Below the pieces are notes generated by a model, which was not told the origin of the DNA, made no database searches, and worked only from the letters and a program-made list of their open reading frames with translations. From positions 310,001-374,000 of the forward strand of contig JACKEB010000014.1 in assembly GCA_020633205.1 (NCBI GenBank): a stretch of DNA of 64,000 nucleotides, read 5' to 3'. Within the stretch, counting starts at the first letter, position 1. The number at the start of each line of letters is the position of its first letter. This stretch comes from Polyangiaceae bacterium (GTDB lineage: Bacteria > Myxococcota_A > Polyangia > Polyangiales > Polyangiaceae). Both the position numbers and the translations under genes were made by a program. Below are positions 8,631 through 16,974 of this stretch, one piece after another.

Positions 8631-9392
8631 ATGCGAGTCTTCAAGCTGACCTGCGCGAGCCTGCTTGTTTTGGGCTATTTTGTGGCTTGTGGCAGCCCGC
8701 CGCTGCCCTCCACGACTCCGCTTGGGGGCCACGAAGATCCCGACGCTGGCCCCGATGCGAGTGCGGACGCCGGTTCGGATGCGGACGCGGCGCCGTCAGC
8801 GAAGCCGAAAGCCTCTGCGCCACCCGCACCTACACCGGCGCCCAGCGCTCCGCCGCCCCCCAGCGCACCGCCGCCGCCCAGCGCGAGTGCACCTCCAGAG
8901 GACGCTGGCGTTCCCGATGCCGCACCAGTCGCCGCGGCGCCGAAGTGCGACGACTCAGGCGGAGACACGAATGCCTGCTCCCGTTTGCCTCCGCCGGATC
9001 CAACGATGTCCTGCCCAGCGGCGTTCGTCGCGCCGATGCTCTGCAAGAGCCTGAGCAAAGTGCTCAAGCCCAAGGTCACGGAGGCCCTGGTGGGTTGCCT
9101 CAACCAGAAGATCCAGGCGAATCAGTGCAGCCCCGAGGACGCCAAGCCGTGTGCGTTCGAAGCGATCAAGGTCGCTTGCGTGAAGAAGGCTTACAAGAAG
9201 ACCTGTGAGGGGATCCTCAGTGCCTGCCCGAACCCGAAGGATGAAGACGAGCGGGAGCTCTTCAACCAATCCACGTGCGAGAAGGGCATCGCCAGCTTGC
9301 AGGACAAGTATCGCAAGCCGTTCACCGATTGCGCGAAGCGTGAGTGCTCCATTGGCAAGTGCATTGGCGAGGCCTTGGGCGACGACAAGTAG
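8631..9392 (+). CDS. Lipoprotein with Pro/Ala linker and Cys-rich domain
   Basis: A 253-residue predicted lipoprotein with lipobox YFVAC (Cys20). Residues 40-100 are Asp/Ala and then Pro/Ala/Ser repeats ('PSAPPPPSAPPPP'). The remaining 150 residues form a helical domain with many cysteines, spaced like disulfide pairs. No catalytic motif is seen and no family is recognised. The gene converges on the next one with a shared hairpin between them. Confidence 0.7.
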   Translation: MRVFKLTCASLLVLGYFVACGSPPLPSTTPLGGHEDPDAGPDASADAGSDADAAPSAKPKASAPPAPTPAPSAPPPPSAPPPPSASAPPEDAGVPDAAPVAAAPKCDDSGGDTNACSRLPPPDPTMSCPAAFVAPMLCKSLSKVLKPKVTEALVGCLNQKIQANQCSPEDAKPCAFEAIKVACVKKAYKKTCEGILSACPNPKDEDERELFNQSTCEKGIASLQDKYRKPFTDCAKRECSIGKCIGEALGDDK

Positions 9393-9393
9393 C

Positions 9394-9414
9394 GTCGTGC
9401 TTCAGAAGCACGAC
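9394..9414. terminator. Bidirectional hairpin between convergent genes
   Basis: GTCGTGCTTC (9394-9403) is a perfect inverted repeat with GAAGCACGAC (9405-9414). The hairpin overlaps the last codons of the minus-strand gene ending at 9402. It lacks a clear T-tract. Confidence 0.5.
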
Positions 9415-10790
9415 ACGGTCTGCGCCTTCACCTGATGAACGCCCGCGGATTCCTCGCTCCAGAGCAGGAGGTTTCCTGACGCTCTCGTCGCTCCAACCGC
9501 GCCCCAGTACACATCCCACCCCTCTGGAATCGTGTACGCGTCGTGGCCCCACATTCGCACTTCGCCCGTGGGCCAGAAGGCGAAAAACTTGAGCTCTTTC
9601 TGCAGAGTTTGCATGACGAGGTCGGTGCGCGACTCACTCGCGTCCATCGCGCGAATGCCCCCGATGTCGTCCGTAGTGGTGATCGTGCGCCGTTCGACGA
9701 GCGTGGGAAGCGCTGTCCCAGCGCCAAGTAGCGCATCGAGTTCGACGCCGGTCGTCGGTCCAGCGAAGAACTTGGCGGGGAGCAGTTCGTCTTGCGACTT
9801 CACCGTCAGGCCGACACCAAAGAAGCCGTCGGTAGTGGGCACGAAGCGAGTGAGGAACGTCAGCCGGTTCGCTTCGAAGTTGAGTGGCCGTTCCGTCTTT
9901 AGCTCGGCGATGGATTGCCCGAAAAAGGCCCGATTGTCGGCCACCAGCACCAGGTGGTTGCCCCCGTGGTAGGCGTACGTCGACACACGGAACTGGTCGT
10001 CTGCCGGGCCCGACGCGAACTGCTCGGGGGCGTTGGTGCCTTCCCCAAGGAAGAAGTTTCGTGTGGCCCCTTCGTCGCACTCGTAGACGATATGGAGCTT
10101 GTCGTCGAACGACACGCGAGCGCTGCGATAGTTCGAGCAGCTGGCGGGCATTGGCTGCGCCGTTGAGGTGGGTGTGAGCGTGATGTCAGAAGCAACACGA
10201 GGGAAGCTCAGCAGCTGCATCTGGTTATTGCGCCGAACGACCATGTCCACGCTGGCGTCGTCGCAGGACAGCCCAACGACTTGGTAGATGCCCGTGGTGT
10301 CGTAGACCCACTCGCGCTTTAGCGGTGAGCCATTGTTGCCTGGATCCAATCTCGCAATTTCGATTCCGCGTGGAGATAAAAACGCTGAGAAGGCGCTCGT
10401 CTCAGAAGCACCAGTCGTGTCGCAGACGCTGAACGCGAACTCGAGCCGCGAGTCAAATACCTGGTCGGAAGCCAAGACGTCCGGCGTGCTGTTGTTGCAG
10501 GTCGCGTAGGGCATTCCACCTTGGCCGCCAGTGCCTCCACCGGTGCCCGCGGAGCCCCCGGAGCCCGCGCTCCCACTCACACCCGCTGTCCCGCCCCCTG
10601 TGCCACCCGCCGCGCTCCCTCCAGAGCCTCCGGCAGGTGATCCGGCCGCGTTTCCGCTGCCCGCACTGGAATTCCCCGCGGATCCACCGTTGGGATCGGT
10701 ATCGAGATTTTCCGTCCGCTCTTTGGCAGTACACGCGGCGACGGCTAGACAGGAAACGAGAATCGAGAGACCAAGTGGCGCTCTAGGCAT
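9402..10790 (-). CDS. Large lipoprotein with Gly/Ser-rich linker
   Basis: A 462-residue predicted lipoprotein. The ATG at 10790 is chosen because it begins a proper signal peptide ending LAVAAC (Cys20); the frame is open a further 31 codons upstream without signal character. Residues 30-90 are a Gly/Ser/Ala low-complexity linker typical of myxobacterial exported proteins. The C-terminal 350 residues have repeated beta-type patterns that could form a propeller. No catalytic motif is recognised. It is divergent from the flavoprotein gene at 10883. Confidence 0.7.
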   Translation of the reverse strand: MPRAPLGLSILVSCLAVAACTAKERTENLDTDPNGGSAGNSSAGSGNAAGSPAGGSGGSAAGGTGGGTAGVSGSAGSGGSAGTGGGTGGQGGMPYATCNNSTPDVLASDQVFDSRLEFAFSVCDTTGASETSAFSAFLSPRGIEIARLDPGNNGSPLKREWVYDTTGIYQVVGLSCDDASVDMVVRRNNQMQLLSFPRVASDITLTPTSTAQPMPASCSNYRSARVSFDDKLHIVYECDEGATRNFFLGEGTNAPEQFASGPADDQFRVSTYAYHGGNHLVLVADNRAFFGQSIAELKTERPLNFEANRLTFLTRFVPTTDGFFGVGLTVKSQDELLPAKFFAGPTTGVELDALLGAGTALPTLVERRTITTTDDIGGIRAMDASESRTDLVMQTLQKELKFFAFWPTGEVRMWGHDAYTIPEGWDVYWGAVGATRASGNLLLWSEESAGVHQVKAQTVSCF

Positions 10791-10882
10791 CGGGGCAGTT
10801 TGCAACAGGACCGGGGGGAACTGCCAGTATTGCTGAATTATATCGTCCTTGCTCGAACTTGCGTTACGCTCGCTGCGGCGCA

Positions 10883-12427
10883 ATGGCGTGGGATTGGCAT
10901 GTGACCGAAGTTCCTTTCAGTCCAGTAGATGATGCGGATTGGCGCCTATTGCACACCTTGCGGCCCACCGACTGGCAGAATCCCACGCCCAACGGCACCT
11001 ACAACTTGGTGGTGTTGGGCGGCGGTACCGCCGGCTTGGTGTGCGCGGTGGGCGCCGCCGGACTGGGTGCGAAGGTAGCACTGGTCGAGCGGCACCTGCT
11101 TGGGGGCGACTGTCTCAATTTCGGCTGCGTTCCCTCCAAGGCGTTGCTTGCTGCGGCCCACGGAGCATTTGCCGCGCGGAATCAGTTTGCGCCGGCTGGC
11201 GATGCTTCGGCACAGCCGGACTTTGGGGCTGCCATGGCCTGGGTCCGCGAGCGGCGCGCCAAGATCGCACCACACGACGGTGCAGCGCGTGTTTCTGGAG
11301 AGGGCGTCGACGTCTTTCTCGGCGCGGGGCGCTTCACGGCGCCGGACCGCATCTCGGTAGGTGACACCGAACTCAGCTTCAAGAAGGCCGTGATCGCCAC
11401 GGGTGGCCGCGCCGGCGTGCCGCCCATCGACGGACTGGAGGGGGTTCCTTACCTCACCAACGAGACGGTGTTCTCCCTCACCGAGGCGCCGCGCCACCTC
11501 CTGGTGATCGGTGCGGGACCCATCGGCTGTGAGCTATCGCAAGCCATGCGGCGCCTGGGCTGTGAGGTGACGCTGCTGGATCGCGACGCACGCATCTTGC
11601 CCAAAGACGACGAGCGCGCAGCGAATATCCTCCTGGAAACGCTTACTCGGGAGGGGGTGAGGGTTACGCTTCACGTCGACATCCTGAGCGCCGCTGTGGC
11701 TCCGAACGCGTCGAGCGGCGACGGCGTGCGCCTGACGATTCGTTCACGAGACTCCGGCGAAGAGCGCGCCATCGAAGGTTCGCACCTCCTCATCGCTGCT
11801 GGCCGCGTGCCCAACGTCAAAGACATAGGCCTTGAAGTTGCGGGTGTCGCCTTCGACGAGCGCAAAGGCATCACAGTCGACGACCAGCTTTGCACGACGA
11901 ACTCCAATATCTATGCGGCTGGCGACGTCGCTTCGCCGCTCCAGTTCACCCACATGGCCGACGCCATGGCGCGCAACGTGCTGCGCAATGCGTTCTTCTT
12001 CGGTCACGCAAAAACCAGCTCGCTCGTGGTGCCGTGGGCGACGTACACCGATCCCGAGGTCGCTCACGTCGGCGTGACCCATCAGCAAGCGGAAGCTGAA
12101 GGTTTGGAGTCCCTCGAGGTCGATTTGAGCAGCCTGGATCGCGCGATCCTCGAAGGGATCGAGCAAGGCTTCGCACGCGCCTACTACGATGGCAAAGGCC
12201 ACGTGCGTGGCGCGACCATCGTGGCGCCTCGCGCAGGAGATCTGATCGGGGAACTTACCTTGGCGGTGACTCACGGCATGACCCTGGGCCAGCTCGCCAG
12301 CGTGATTCACCCGTACCCGTCTCAAGGCGAAATCAGCAAGAAGCTTGGCGACGCGTACATGCGCACCCGACTCACACCGCGCGTGAAAGGGCTGTTCGAG
12401 CGCTGGTTCCGCTTCTTGAGACGCTGA
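10883..12427 (+). CDS. MerA-like FAD-dependent pyridine nucleotide-disulfide oxidoreductase
   Basis: A 514-residue two-dinucleotide-fold flavoprotein. The FAD Rossmann motif is GGGTAG at 46-51, and the redox-active pair is C77-LNFG-C82 followed by VPSK. The NAD(P) site is 'GAGPIGCELSQAM', and the dimer-interface His lies in 'IHPYPSQGE'. The N-terminal extension ('LRPTDWQNPTP') is typical of a mercuric-reductase-like subgroup found outside mer operons. The heavy-metal-associated N-terminal domain and the C-terminal vicinal cysteines of true MerA are absent, so mercury reduction is unlikely and the substrate is unknown. The neighbour at 12439 encodes a membrane protein and is probably co-transcribed. 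Confidence 0.85.
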   Translation: MAWDWHVTEVPFSPVDDADWRLLHTLRPTDWQNPTPNGTYNLVVLGGGTAGLVCAVGAAGLGAKVALVERHLLGGDCLNFGCVPSKALLAAAHGAFAARNQFAPAGDASAQPDFGAAMAWVRERRAKIAPHDGAARVSGEGVDVFLGAGRFTAPDRISVGDTELSFKKAVIATGGRAGVPPIDGLEGVPYLTNETVFSLTEAPRHLLVIGAGPIGCELSQAMRRLGCEVTLLDRDARILPKDDERAANILLETLTREGVRVTLHVDILSAAVAPNASSGDGVRLTIRSRDSGEERAIEGSHLLIAAGRVPNVKDIGLEVAGVAFDERKGITVDDQLCTTNSNIYAAGDVASPLQFTHMADAMARNVLRNAFFFGHAKTSSLVVPWATYTDPEVAHVGVTHQQAEAEGLESLEVDLSSLDRAILEGIEQGFARAYYDGKGHVRGATIVAPRAGDLIGELTLAVTHGMTLGQLASVIHPYPSQGEISKKLGDAYMRTRLTPRVKGLFERWFRFLRR

Positions 12428-12438
12428 GCAAGAATCGC

Positions 12439-12987
12439 ATGTGGTACCCCTTTCACGACCTGGACCGGAGGCAACGCGGACAGCGCTTCTTGCTCTGGGT
12501 GCTGATCCACACGGTAATCATGCTTGGGATTGGGAGCGCCAATGCTCGCCTGGTCACCGAGGCTGCGCCGGGTCACATCGTGAGCCTGGAGCTCGCGGGC
12601 ACGCTGGAGCAGGCGCGCGCGATCCTCGCGAGCTGGGATCGAGAGCAACAGCTCTTCGCGGTGTTCGGCATCGGCGCGGATTATCTGTACATCTTCGTGT
12701 ATGGCACCCTCCTGGCTGCCGGCGCTGCCTGGGGCGCGCTGGTGTTCAAGCAAGGGCTGTTGAGCAACGTCGGCGTCTTCCTGAGCCGCGCCATGATCGT
12801 CGCCGGGCTCGCCGACGCGGTGGAGAACTACGCGATGCTCCAGCTCTTCTGGGGTGAACAGAGCCAAGGCTGGGTGAGCCTCGCCTACTATTGCGCGAGC
12901 CTGAAGTTCCTGATCGTGATCAGCGCCATCGTCTACAGCCTGCTCACCACCGTCGCCGCATTCACCTGGCGCCGCCTCCGCCTATAA
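12439..12987 (+). CDS. Four-TM membrane protein
   Basis: A 182-residue integral membrane protein with predicted membrane segments around residues 18-36, 75-100, 110-130 and 145-172, and short basic termini. It starts 11 bases after the MerA-like flavoprotein, so an operon is likely. It may be a redox partner or simply co-expressed. No family is recognised. Confidence 0.65.
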   Translation: MWYPFHDLDRRQRGQRFLLWVLIHTVIMLGIGSANARLVTEAAPGHIVSLELAGTLEQARAILASWDREQQLFAVFGIGADYLYIFVYGTLLAAGAAWGALVFKQGLLSNVGVFLSRAMIVAGLADAVENYAMLQLFWGEQSQGWVSLAYYCASLKFLIVISAIVYSLLTTVAAFTWRRLRL

Positions 12988-13141
12988 TCCGTACGGCGGG
13001 TTACCGCACCAGAGCTGGTCAGCACTTGCTGGAGCTCCGTGCTCAACCCCTGTGTTGCTGGAGCCCCCACCCCAATCGGCAAGTGCCGGATGTCATTTAT
13101 TGCCACGGGGAAACGTGAAGTGTTCGAGCCCGCGAACTGGT

Positions 13142-13213
13142 CCCGTTTCACTCCAGCGCTTGGCCTTGGGGAGGAAACCCGTTTCTCTTCAGCGCTTGGC
13201 CTTGGGGAGGAGC
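13142..13213. repeat. Two-copy 36-bp tandem repeat
   Basis: Units at 13142-13177 and 13178-13213 share CAGCGCTTGGCCTTGGGGAG preceded by CCCGTTTC. They differ at a few positions. They lie in the non-coding gap between the membrane protein and the terminator. Confidence 0.75.
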
Positions 13214-13239
13214 CCGCCCCTCACCCCGTGGGGGCGGGC
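13212..13239 (-). terminator. GC-rich hairpin, probable terminator
   Basis: GCCCGCCCC (13212-13220) pairs perfectly with GGGGCGGGC (13231-13239). It lies 34 bases beyond the stop of the minus-strand gene at 13273 and may also stop transcription arriving from the left. Confidence 0.5.
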
Positions 13240-13272
13240 GGAGGGGTTCGCCGCGGATCGTGTCGCGCAGGC

Positions 13273-13647
13273 CTACTTCTGGTACGCGCGGTCGCGCGGG
13301 CTGTACTTGGTGGTGCCGCTCTTGAACTTGGGTTGCACCTTGGGGATCTCGATCACTGCCTGGGGGCGCATCGCGCGGCCGGTGACGATCACGGTGTCGA
13401 TGCGCTCGGTGCGCGGCTTCTTTGATTGCGCCTTGCTGTGGCGCTGAGAGCGGCGCAGCGGCTTACCCTTGGCGGTCTTTGCCTTGGGGGTATCGATGCT
13501 GCTCTTCGGAGTCGGCGCGCGCAACGCTTCCGCACGGCTCGAACCGCTGGCTGACTTCGCCTTGGGCTTCGCTTCGGCGCTACTCACCCCCAAACCCAAG
13601 AGGGCCAGAGTCAGAGTCAGCGTGGTCAGTTTGGTGAGTCGCAACAT
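13273..13647 (-). CDS. Small basic exported protein
   Basis: A 124-residue protein. The ATG at 13647 begins a signal peptide (hydrophobic LTLTLALLGLG core, cleavage after AEA near residue 24). The mature part is strongly basic, with a Lys/Ala/Ser-rich half followed by 'IDTVIVTGRAMRPQAVIEIP', a beta-like segment. No cysteines or catalytic motif are seen. The frame is open far upstream, but the additional residues have no protein character. The function is unknown. Confidence 0.65.
   Translation of the reverse strand: MLRLTKLTTLTLTLALLGLGVSSAEAKPKAKSASGSSRAEALRAPTPKSSIDTPKAKTAKGKPLRRSQRHSKAQSKKPRTERIDTVIVTGRAMRPQAVIEIPKVQPKFKSGTTKYSPRDRAYQK
13583..13593 (+). repeat. Iterated motif CTCACCCCCAA (11/12)
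   Basis: This copy lacks only the first C of the 12-mer. It lies within the signal-peptide codons of the basic exported protein. Confidence 0.5.
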
Positions 13648-14032
13648 GTAGTCCCCCGATGCCGTGCGCCGGCGCAACGCTAAGCCTGACACGGTTGCGC
13701 CACGAAAGCTTGGGTGCTGCGGGGCGGATTTCCAGTGAGAATGAAGCTGCTGTGGCGTTCGTGTGAGCGGTGGGCAAGCTTTTGCGCAGTTGTTACCGCC
13801 TGAGACAGGCGAAGCACTGGGTCGGCTCAATGACGCGGTGTTTCCACGCCGTGGGGTTCGTCGTTTGGTGGACCATTTCGCCGATTCGCGGTAACTCGCA
13901 GCCGCAATGGCTGGGGTGAGGGGTGTACAGCGGGTCGTTCTTTGGACGAGTCGCGTAGGAGGCGCGTCCAACGTCTCGACCTTGGTCTTGAAACAGCGTG
14001 GCCTGTGCGTCGCGCCCTAAAGGAGTCCTCAA
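13648..14032. other. Divergent intergenic region
   Basis: A 385-base gap between divergent genes. It contains the imperfect palindrome TTTCCACGCCGTGGGG near 13842 and ends in a good ribosome-binding site (AGGAG, seven bases before ATG 14033). A minus-strand 79-codon frame here has no protein character. Confidence 0.55.
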
Positions 14033-14710
14033 ATGCGGAAAGCCTTGTTCTTGAGTGTGTTTGCCCTCGCCGGGCTGGTTTCTTTCAACGCCGCCGCGGC
14101 TGATGAGCTGGGCGAGCCTGGGCAGATTGCTCTCGGCGCCGAGCGCGTCTTCGGTCTGAACTTCTTCTCACATAAGCTCGAGCTCGACGGAAACGAGAGC
14201 ACCACGTCGGGTACTTCGATTGGCTTGATTTTCAATGATGCAGCCACGCCGTACACCGTGCCGCGCGTTGCGCTCGACTACATGGTGGCCGATGGTGTCT
14301 CGATTGGTGGCTCACTTGGCTACGTGAGTCAGAGCAGCGAGACGGAGACCAAGACCAGCGCAGGGAGCAACACCCAGGACAATGGGAGTGTGTCGTCCTT
14401 CGTCATCGCCCCCCGCGTGGGCTATGTCATCCCCGTCGCTGACGGAGCCGACTTCTGGGTCCGGGGCGGGATCACGTACTACTCGCGGACGGTCTCTCCC
14501 GATCAGGGGGACGATTCGAAGGACAGCGGATTGGGCCTCGGCCTCGAGGGCATGTTCGTGTTGTCTCCGATTCCAGGATTTGGCTTCAGCATCGGGCCGA
14601 CGGTGGATTTCGGACTGAGCGGTACCCAGGATCCTGGCGGTGGCGCACAGGAGCTCGACTCGAAGTACACGAACTTCGGTCTGAACGCCGGCCTCGTCGG
14701 CTGGTTCTGA
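14033..14710 (+). CDS. Exported beta-rich surface protein, copy 1
   Basis: A 225-residue protein with a signal peptide cleaved near AAA-ADE (residue 23). The mature part has alternating beta strands, the motif 'ALDYMVADGVSIGGSLGY', and ends in an aromatic residue (GLVGWF). That terminal Phe and strand pattern suggest a small outer-membrane beta-barrel. It is the first of two tandem paralogues. AGGAG precedes the start by seven bases. Confidence 0.75.
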   Translation: MRKALFLSVFALAGLVSFNAAAADELGEPGQIALGAERVFGLNFFSHKLELDGNESTTSGTSIGLIFNDAATPYTVPRVALDYMVADGVSIGGSLGYVSQSSETETKTSAGSNTQDNGSVSSFVIAPRVGYVIPVADGADFWVRGGITYYSRTVSPDQGDDSKDSGLGLGLEGMFVLSPIPGFGFSIGPTVDFGLSGTQDPGGGAQELDSKYTNFGLNAGLVGWF

Positions 14711-14720
14711 TTGAACATTC

Positions 14721-14736
14721 GGCTGCCTAGGCAGCC
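14721..14736. other. Perfect 16-bp palindrome
   Basis: GGCTGCCTAGGCAGCC lies 11 bases after the stop of copy 1 and 85 bases before the start of copy 2. It could form a hairpin (terminator or mRNA processing) or bind a dimeric regulator. No T-tract follows. Confidence 0.6.
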
Positions 14737-14820
14737 AGGCGAAACAGGGATGGGCGACGCGCTGGACCTCGAGTCTTGCGCGTCGTTCGCTATTTTGAGT
14801 ACGGAAAAAGCGAGGTCTGC

Positions 14821-15534
14821 ATGCGGAAGTCTTGGTTTTTGGGTGCTTTTGTCCTCTGCGGGCTGTTGTCCAACAACGCCCACGCCGCTGACGAGCTGGG
14901 CGAGCCAGGGCAGGTCGCGCTGGGGGTCGAGCGACTGTTCGGCATCAACCACTGGTCGTCGACGGCCAAGCCATCCGAAAAGCCCGAGGTGACGCTAAGC
15001 GGGACCTCGATTGGCCTGGTGGTGAACGGAGGAACGACGGCCACCTTCGACGAAGCGACGTTCCCGATGCCTTACTCGATTCCGCGCCTTGCTCTCGACT
15101 ACATGGTGGCAGACGGCGTGTCGATTGGCGGCTCCATCGGCTACACCCGCCGGACGGGTGAGGTCGAAGCTGGGGGGCAAACCTCCGACGTACCGACGGT
15201 GACGGCCTTGGTGCTCGCCCCACGGGTGGGCTACGTCTTCCCGCTAACCGACGGCGTGGATTTCTGGCTGCGCGCCGGGGTGACTTATTTCCGTGCGGCA
15301 TACGAGTATGACGTGCAGAACACCCCTTCGGACGACAGCTTGACCGGATTCGCCCTGTCCGCCGATGGCGCTCTGGTGTTGTCGCCGATCGCTGGGTTCG
15401 GCTTCTATCTAGGGCCAACCGTGGACGTCGGGCTGAGCGGCACGTACACCGACGAGGGTGGGGGAGGCAGCGAGGACGTCGACGCGACGCTGAGCAGCTT
15501 TGGTCTCAACGCCGGCCTCGTGGGTTGGTTTTAG
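14821..15534 (+). CDS. Exported beta-rich surface protein, copy 2
   Basis: A 237-residue paralogue of the preceding gene. ATG 14821 starts a signal peptide ending AHA-ADE. Both copies share ADELGEPGQ at the mature N-terminus, 'ALDYMVADGVSIGGS', 'LAPRVGYV', 'PIAGFGF' or 'PIPGFGF', and end 'FGLNAGLVGWF'. The terminal Phe suggests outer-membrane barrel assembly. Divergence between the copies is in the loop-like parts, as expected for surface-exposed loops. Confidence 0.75.
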   Translation: MRKSWFLGAFVLCGLLSNNAHAADELGEPGQVALGVERLFGINHWSSTAKPSEKPEVTLSGTSIGLVVNGGTTATFDEATFPMPYSIPRLALDYMVADGVSIGGSIGYTRRTGEVEAGGQTSDVPTVTALVLAPRVGYVFPLTDGVDFWLRAGVTYFRAAYEYDVQNTPSDDSLTGFALSADGALVLSPIAGFGFYLGPTVDVGLSGTYTDEGGGGSEDVDATLSSFGLNAGLVGWF

Positions 15535-15559
15535 GACGACTGGTTCTAGGCCGGTCCTG

Positions 15560-16471
15560 CTAGTTGTTGCTCGCGGCCGGGAGCGCCTTGATGCTCGCTT
15601 GTGCTTTCGCGCGGAAATGATTCGCGAGGCTGCGTTGCCCGAAGCTCTCGGCGACGCAGTCGTGGGTCATCACATGGGCGTAGAAGTGCATCAAGTCGGC
15701 CACCCGGGGGTTCAGCGGGCGCAGCATGTAGCCGGAGAGCTTGGTGAAGAAGACGGGCAGCGCCGGGGTGCGAGGTGCCTTGTCCCAGGCTTCGAACGCC
15801 AGCTCCGCGATCCGGCGCCGGCTCAGCGTCTCTGGGCCACCGACTTCACGTTCGCTGAAGGCGCCCTCGATGCCGTCCACACACACGATGGCGAGATCTT
15901 CGTCGGCGATGGGATTCGTGACGGCGTTGCCGTCACCCATCAAAGGGACGAGGCCGCGCTTGGCCATCGGGAGCATGGCTTCCAGCGCGGAGAAGAAGCC
16001 TGTGGGCCGCACGATGCAGGCAGAGAGCTTCGACCTTTGAATGGCCTCTGCCACTTGCTCGTGGGCGTCTACATAAGCCAGGTGCCGGGTGCGCTCAGCG
16101 CCCGCCACGCTGACGTAGGTGAAGTGGGCGACTCCAGCGCTCTCTGCGGCGCGCAGCAAGTTCAGGTTCGCCGGCAGGTCGAAGCGTGGAAACGACGCGC
16201 GGCCGAGGCGCAAGTCAGGCTGCACGCAGGCTCCGACGCAGGAGAACACGTGGGTGATGCCCTGGCAGGCGTCGATTGGTTCCGCGCGCAAACAATCCGC
16301 GCTGAAGTGTTCGATGCTGCTCGGCAAGTCGCTCAGCGGCTTGCGGCTCAGCCCGCGCACGCGGTGTCCACGTCGCAGGAGCTCGAGAGCGACACTGCGC
16401 CCGAGCCGCGAGGAAATACCAGCGACGAGCACGTGCTTGGCTTCAGAGGCTTGCTGTGCTGATTGGGTCAT
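15560..16471 (-). CDS. NAD(P)-binding SDR-family (NmrA/extended-type) protein
   Basis: A 303-residue Rossmann-fold protein with an N-terminal 'VLVAGISSRLGRSVALELLRRGH' nucleotide-binding loop, 'YVSVAGAERT', and 'ACIVRPTGFFSALEAM' as in atypical or extended SDRs. The canonical YxxxK is not obvious, which fits the atypical group acting as sensors or on nucleotide-linked substrates. ATG 16471 is preferred over the longer frame. It converges with the tandem surface proteins. The substrate is unknown. Confidence 0.75.
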   Translation of the reverse strand: MTQSAQQASEAKHVLVAGISSRLGRSVALELLRRGHRVRGLSRKPLSDLPSSIEHFSADCLRAEPIDACQGITHVFSCVGACVQPDLRLGRASFPRFDLPANLNLLRAAESAGVAHFTYVSVAGAERTRHLAYVDAHEQVAEAIQRSKLSACIVRPTGFFSALEAMLPMAKRGLVPLMGDGNAVTNPIADEDLAIVCVDGIEGAFSEREVGGPETLSRRRIAELAFEAWDKAPRTPALPVFFTKLSGYMLRPLNPRVADLMHFYAHVMTHDCVAESFGQRSLANHFRAKAQASIKALPAASNN

Positions 16472-16691
16472 CTCGCGCTGCCTGCTGGTGCGGTGCCGCC
16501 TCCCCCCCAAAAAAAGCCGACCTCTGGTCGCCGCCCGGTTCCTCTACGGATAGGCGGATGTGGGTGATGTGCGCCCCTGAAGCGAGATAGCGCGCAATTT
16601 CCCTGACGGAATGAGGCTCAATGACGCAGCGCGACTCGCGTTCTCGCGGACTCTTCTACAGGTTCTGGAACGGCACCCGTTCGCTGGGGTT

Positions 16692-16874
16692 ATGAACGCA
16701 GTATCGAGTGGGCTCAGCGCCGCCATGGTGCCCGAGCAGATGGCCGTGAAAGTGCTGGCGAAGGCACAAGAAACCACCAAGGAGATGGGCCAGCAAGCGC
16801 TGGCACTGATTGACGCTTCCGCACCGCGCGCTCCCCAGGGCAGCGCCGGTCACAACCTCAACGTGGTGGCGTGA
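16692..16874 (+). CDS. YjfB-like putative motility protein
   Basis: A 60-residue helical protein with 'MVPEQMAVKVLAKAQETTKEMGQQALALI', matching the pattern of the small YjfB family (putative motility proteins of Bacillus and others). ATG 16692 gives the usual family length; the frame is open upstream to 16611. No flagellar gene is nearby in the window. The family function is not established. Confidence 0.55.
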   Translation: MNAVSSGLSAAMVPEQMAVKVLAKAQETTKEMGQQALALIDASAPRAPQGSAGHNLNVVA

Positions 16875-16974
16875 TGACTCACTTGAAGCTGGGGATTTGA
16901 GCTGTTTCGTGCGGCGCCGCTGTGCTTGAAGTCACCGGTTGCCGCCGCCGGATGCTCGCGTTAGCGCAGTGGGC

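Noticed and set aside
10883..12427. Mercury-resistance gene merA
   Set aside because: No HMA domain, no C-terminal vicinal cysteines and no merR, merT or merP beside it.
13793..14032. A 79-codon minus-strand ORF in the divergent gap
   Set aside because: It overlaps a good ribosome-binding site for the opposite gene and has no protein-like pattern.
15500..16462. A 320-codon open frame antisense to the SDR gene
   Set aside because: Shadow of the Rossmann-fold gene with no protein character.
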